Shown piece by piece: positions 61,501-64,000 of a stretch of 64,000 nt of DNA. The notes under the pieces are model-generated. The model was not told where the DNA came from. It searched no databases and worked only from the letters and a program-made list of their open reading frames with translations. The position numbers and the translations under genes were made by a program. This DNA is from Ptiloglossa arizonensis (lineage: Eukaryota > Arthropoda > Insecta > Hymenoptera > Colletidae), in the NCBI RefSeq assembly GCF_051014685.1, contig NC_135055.1, forward strand, positions 7,924,001-7,988,000, given 5' to 3'. Position 1 is the first letter of the stretch, and each line of letters begins with the position of its first letter.

Positions 61501-63308
61501 CAATTTGTGTAATTCGGTTCGATCGAAATCCTAACACGTGCGAACAATATGTAACTGATTGAATTATTATCAGATTGATTCGCACGTCAGTCAATTCTGT
61601 CTATGATTAACAGAAGTTTAATTTCACGATAAAATTAATTCACTTCGATTATCTACGAATCGGTTAGAAAAATCCTTTCGTTTCGATCGGGTTTCGCAGC
61701 AGTCAAACGAACTATATATACAGCGACAAAAATTTCCAAATAATAATAAATTTTAACGAATAAGATGCAAAGAAGGGGAATGGGTGAAGGACTTTGAATA
61801 ACCTTTTTACTTTCGATACTACAAAAACACGTCTTTGAACAAAAAAATAAAATTGTACAATGAGACACCTCGAGTGTTTCGAAATAAATGATTAATTTTG
61901 AAGATTTCAAGCCCACTTTGAAAACTTCGAACGGAACACGGTATGTACTTTTTGTGAAACGTCGAGTGAAAATATTCCAATGAAAAATGACGTTTACAAA
62001 TTTCTCAAAAATCGAAGAATTTAATGAAGCGATTTTACAATTCCAAAACTTTCGAATACTACATACTACCGCAAGAGAATCGCCACGGATAAAAGTTACG
62101 AGTGAATAAAATGGAGTAACAATCGGCATTATACGGTTCCTACTTATGGGAATCGTTTCCTAACCATTTAGCCGCATTTCCGCCGAAGCGTTTCACTGAA
62201 ATCTCGACGCGGTCACAGCGATATTTCGAAATTGATAATTTGCATATCTCGTTCGTTAAAATTTTCGACCGTAAGCATATACTTTCGTAACCCGCTATAC
62301 ATTTCAGCCGCTATACATTTACACGAATGGCACATGGATTAATACGGGTGTCGTAATAGCCTTCTCTTTGATTGTATCTCGTAAACTGACCGTAGCTACG
62401 GTTTACTAGAATTACTTGGCTATCCGCGCCTCTAACCGCGACATTTAACATTAACGGCTGATAATATCTCACGTTAATCGTCCGGTGAATGCACAAAAAG
62501 GAGTACCGCCTTTCTTTCACCGGCTACGCGTAAACAGACTAAACAAATTATTCGCTCCGTAAATTATGCATCTCGTAGAATCGACTCGGTAATTTACAGT
62601 TCCGTTCCCTCCTCTCGTTTTTATTCGCGGCTAAGGAGTCCATTACCATAACCTTTCGCCGCGTTTTAACAACTCCATTTCCCTCGAGGTGGACTGCACA
62701 CGTATCAGATTCGTGCAACTGACGTCCGTTGGCGAAAGAAACGACAACAAAGCCCCCAAGGGTCCCAGGGGACTCACCGGTGGCCCACGTTGTTGTTAGT
62801 GTGCCTTTGCACGTGACAGGTTTAAGGTTATGTCTCATTGACGCTCGCGAGTAATCGCGTTATAGGCTCCATAGAGTTCGATATCGAAATTTTGACGAGC
62901 ATTAAATATTTACGTATTCGACACTGTACTTTGTAAACACTGTATCACCAGCATCGGACATATCGAACTTATTTGGAAATTTCCACTTTTATGACAGTCA
63001 AATGTATTTTGGAAATCACTTTTTAGTCACATCGGAAGACAAATATGTCTAGGATTGAAAAATCACGTAATTTTCAACGAAATATCTAGGATGTATTCAC
63101 CAATAGACACGAATACAGAAATTTATCGATAACAAGATTTAAATATTTGTTTACTTTTTGTTAAGTATTCTGATACATTAGAATTGTTAACATACTTTCC
63201 TCGACAAAACGAAGAACCTGAACATTTTCAGTAACTGTGGAACTCTTTTTACATTATGTAATTACTATAAGCTTTTAAGTGGTAATATTTCCACTTAAGC
63301 TGTATCCA
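58566..63308. other. 4.7 kb without a recognised gene
   Basis: CpG-rich at 58980-59600, otherwise AT-rich. A 158-codon minus frame at 61653-62129 is rich in I, F, S and K as expected of AT-rich DNA and has no domain. On the minus strand, 62838-62778 could be a short first exon (MRHNLKPVTCKG, followed by the donor GTGAGT), but without partner exons this is not called. Confidence 0.45.
59429..59453 (+). repeat. (CGCT)n microsatellite
   Basis: About six CGCT/CTCG tetramers in a row inside the CpG-rich block. Confidence 0.85.
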
Positions 63309-64000
63309 CACGAGCTACTTGGTCCTACGACATGAGTTACCAACTTCCAGTTAAGCAATTACCATTGATTTCAATGGAGATAAATTAATCTTGTCACATG
63401 CCCTGTCACTTAATGGAGCCCGGAGCAACTGCCCCAAAACTTTTGATTAGCAGTGTACCTACACGAACTACTTGGTTCTGAGAAAAGAGCTACCAATATC
63501 CAGTTTAAGCAATTACAATTGATTTTAACCAGGATGAATTAATCTCGTCACATATCTTGTCACTTTATAGGGCCCAAAGTAACTATCCTAAGAATTTCGA
63601 ACAATATCTACACGAACTTGGTTTTGAGAGAAGAATCAGTAACATCCAGGTTAATCGATTACGAATGATTTCGACTCCAATAAATTAATCTCGCCACATG
63701 ACTCGTTACTTGGAAGGGCCCAAAGTAACTATCCTAAGAATTTCAAACAATACCTACACGAACTTGGTCTTGACAGGGTATCCAACAAAATCCACTTTAG
63801 TCAGTTACGAATGATTTCGACTGCGATAAATTAATCTCGCCACATGCCTCGTCACTTGGTAAGGCCCAGAGTAACTATTTGATGACTTTCGAGTAATACC
63901 TACACGGACTTGGTCTTGAAAGAAGAATCAGTAACATCCAGGTTAATCGCTTATGAATGACTTCGACTTCGATAAATTAATCTCGCCACATGCCACGTCA
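63309..64000 (+). repeat. 146-153-bp satellite-like tandem array, open at the window end
   Basis: CACGAACTACTTGGTTCTGA or variants start units at 63309, 63462, 63611, 63757 and 63903. Each unit also holds CCAGTTTAAGCAATTAC-like sequence, GATAAATTAATCTCGCCACA and GGGCCCAAAGTAACTATCC. Spacing falls from 153 to 146 along the array, and the later copies are closer to one another than to the first. The array continues past base 64000, so its full length is unknown. Confidence 0.9.

Noticed and set aside
61653..62129. 158-codon minus frame rich in I, F and K
   Set aside because: Composition is that of AT-rich DNA read at random; no membrane pattern, domain or neighbouring exons.

Overview
The window looks like nuclear DNA of an insect, most likely a hymenopteran such as a bee or wasp. 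The call rests on a tandem cluster of 7tm_6 odorant receptor genes with small introns and a terminal SYFTLLR motif, on AT-rich DNA full of TCGA/CGA motifs, and on mariner-type miniature transposons. The species assignment is inference. There are no bacterial operons, rRNA genes or CRISPR arrays, and I recognised no tRNA.

Region 1 (about 2.5-17.8 kb) is the gene-bearing part. Three odorant receptor (OR) genes lie head-to-tail on the minus strand, transcribed towards lower coordinates: OR-A 6863-4183, OR-B 12232-9103 and OR-C 16910-14204. Each can be assembled as six coding exons of exactly 195, 253, 104, 330, 276 and 69 bases, giving a 408-residue protein with no frameshift or premature stop. 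Each has a conserved AATAAA about 70-75 bases past its stop codon, and a conserved 48-base block with a CCAAT core exactly 98 bases upstream of its ATG. The surrounding 5' and 3' flanks were duplicated with the genes. A decayed flank at about 2.5 kb suggests a fourth unit was once present. The closest pair of copies changes along the array (A=B in the 5' flank, A=C around intron 3, B=C around intron 5), which points to gene conversion or unequal exchange. The proteins would act in olfactory neuron dendrites as ligand-binding subunits paired with the co-receptor Orco, which is not in this window.

Region 2 (17.8-64 kb) is mostly gene-free on my reading. The only other stretch I would call coding is an 89-codon frame at 40163-40432 (+), of unknown function. 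The rest is intergenic or intronic DNA with several repeat classes: tandem arrays (3.1, 25.3, 28.9, 31.5, 34.2, 42.9 and 63.3 kb), two groups of mariner-like miniature elements (24.0/35.2 kb and 39.3/42.6/47.7/52.1 kb), a 450-base dispersed repeat (23.2 and 35.7 kb), two large inverted-repeat structures (53.3-55.2 and 57.4-58.6 kb) and simple repeats. GC-richer blocks at 0-0.6, 25.8-26.2, 31.8-34.0, 44-45.5 and 59.2-59.6 kb could be promoters or untranslated exons of large neighbouring genes, but no coding structure could be established in them.
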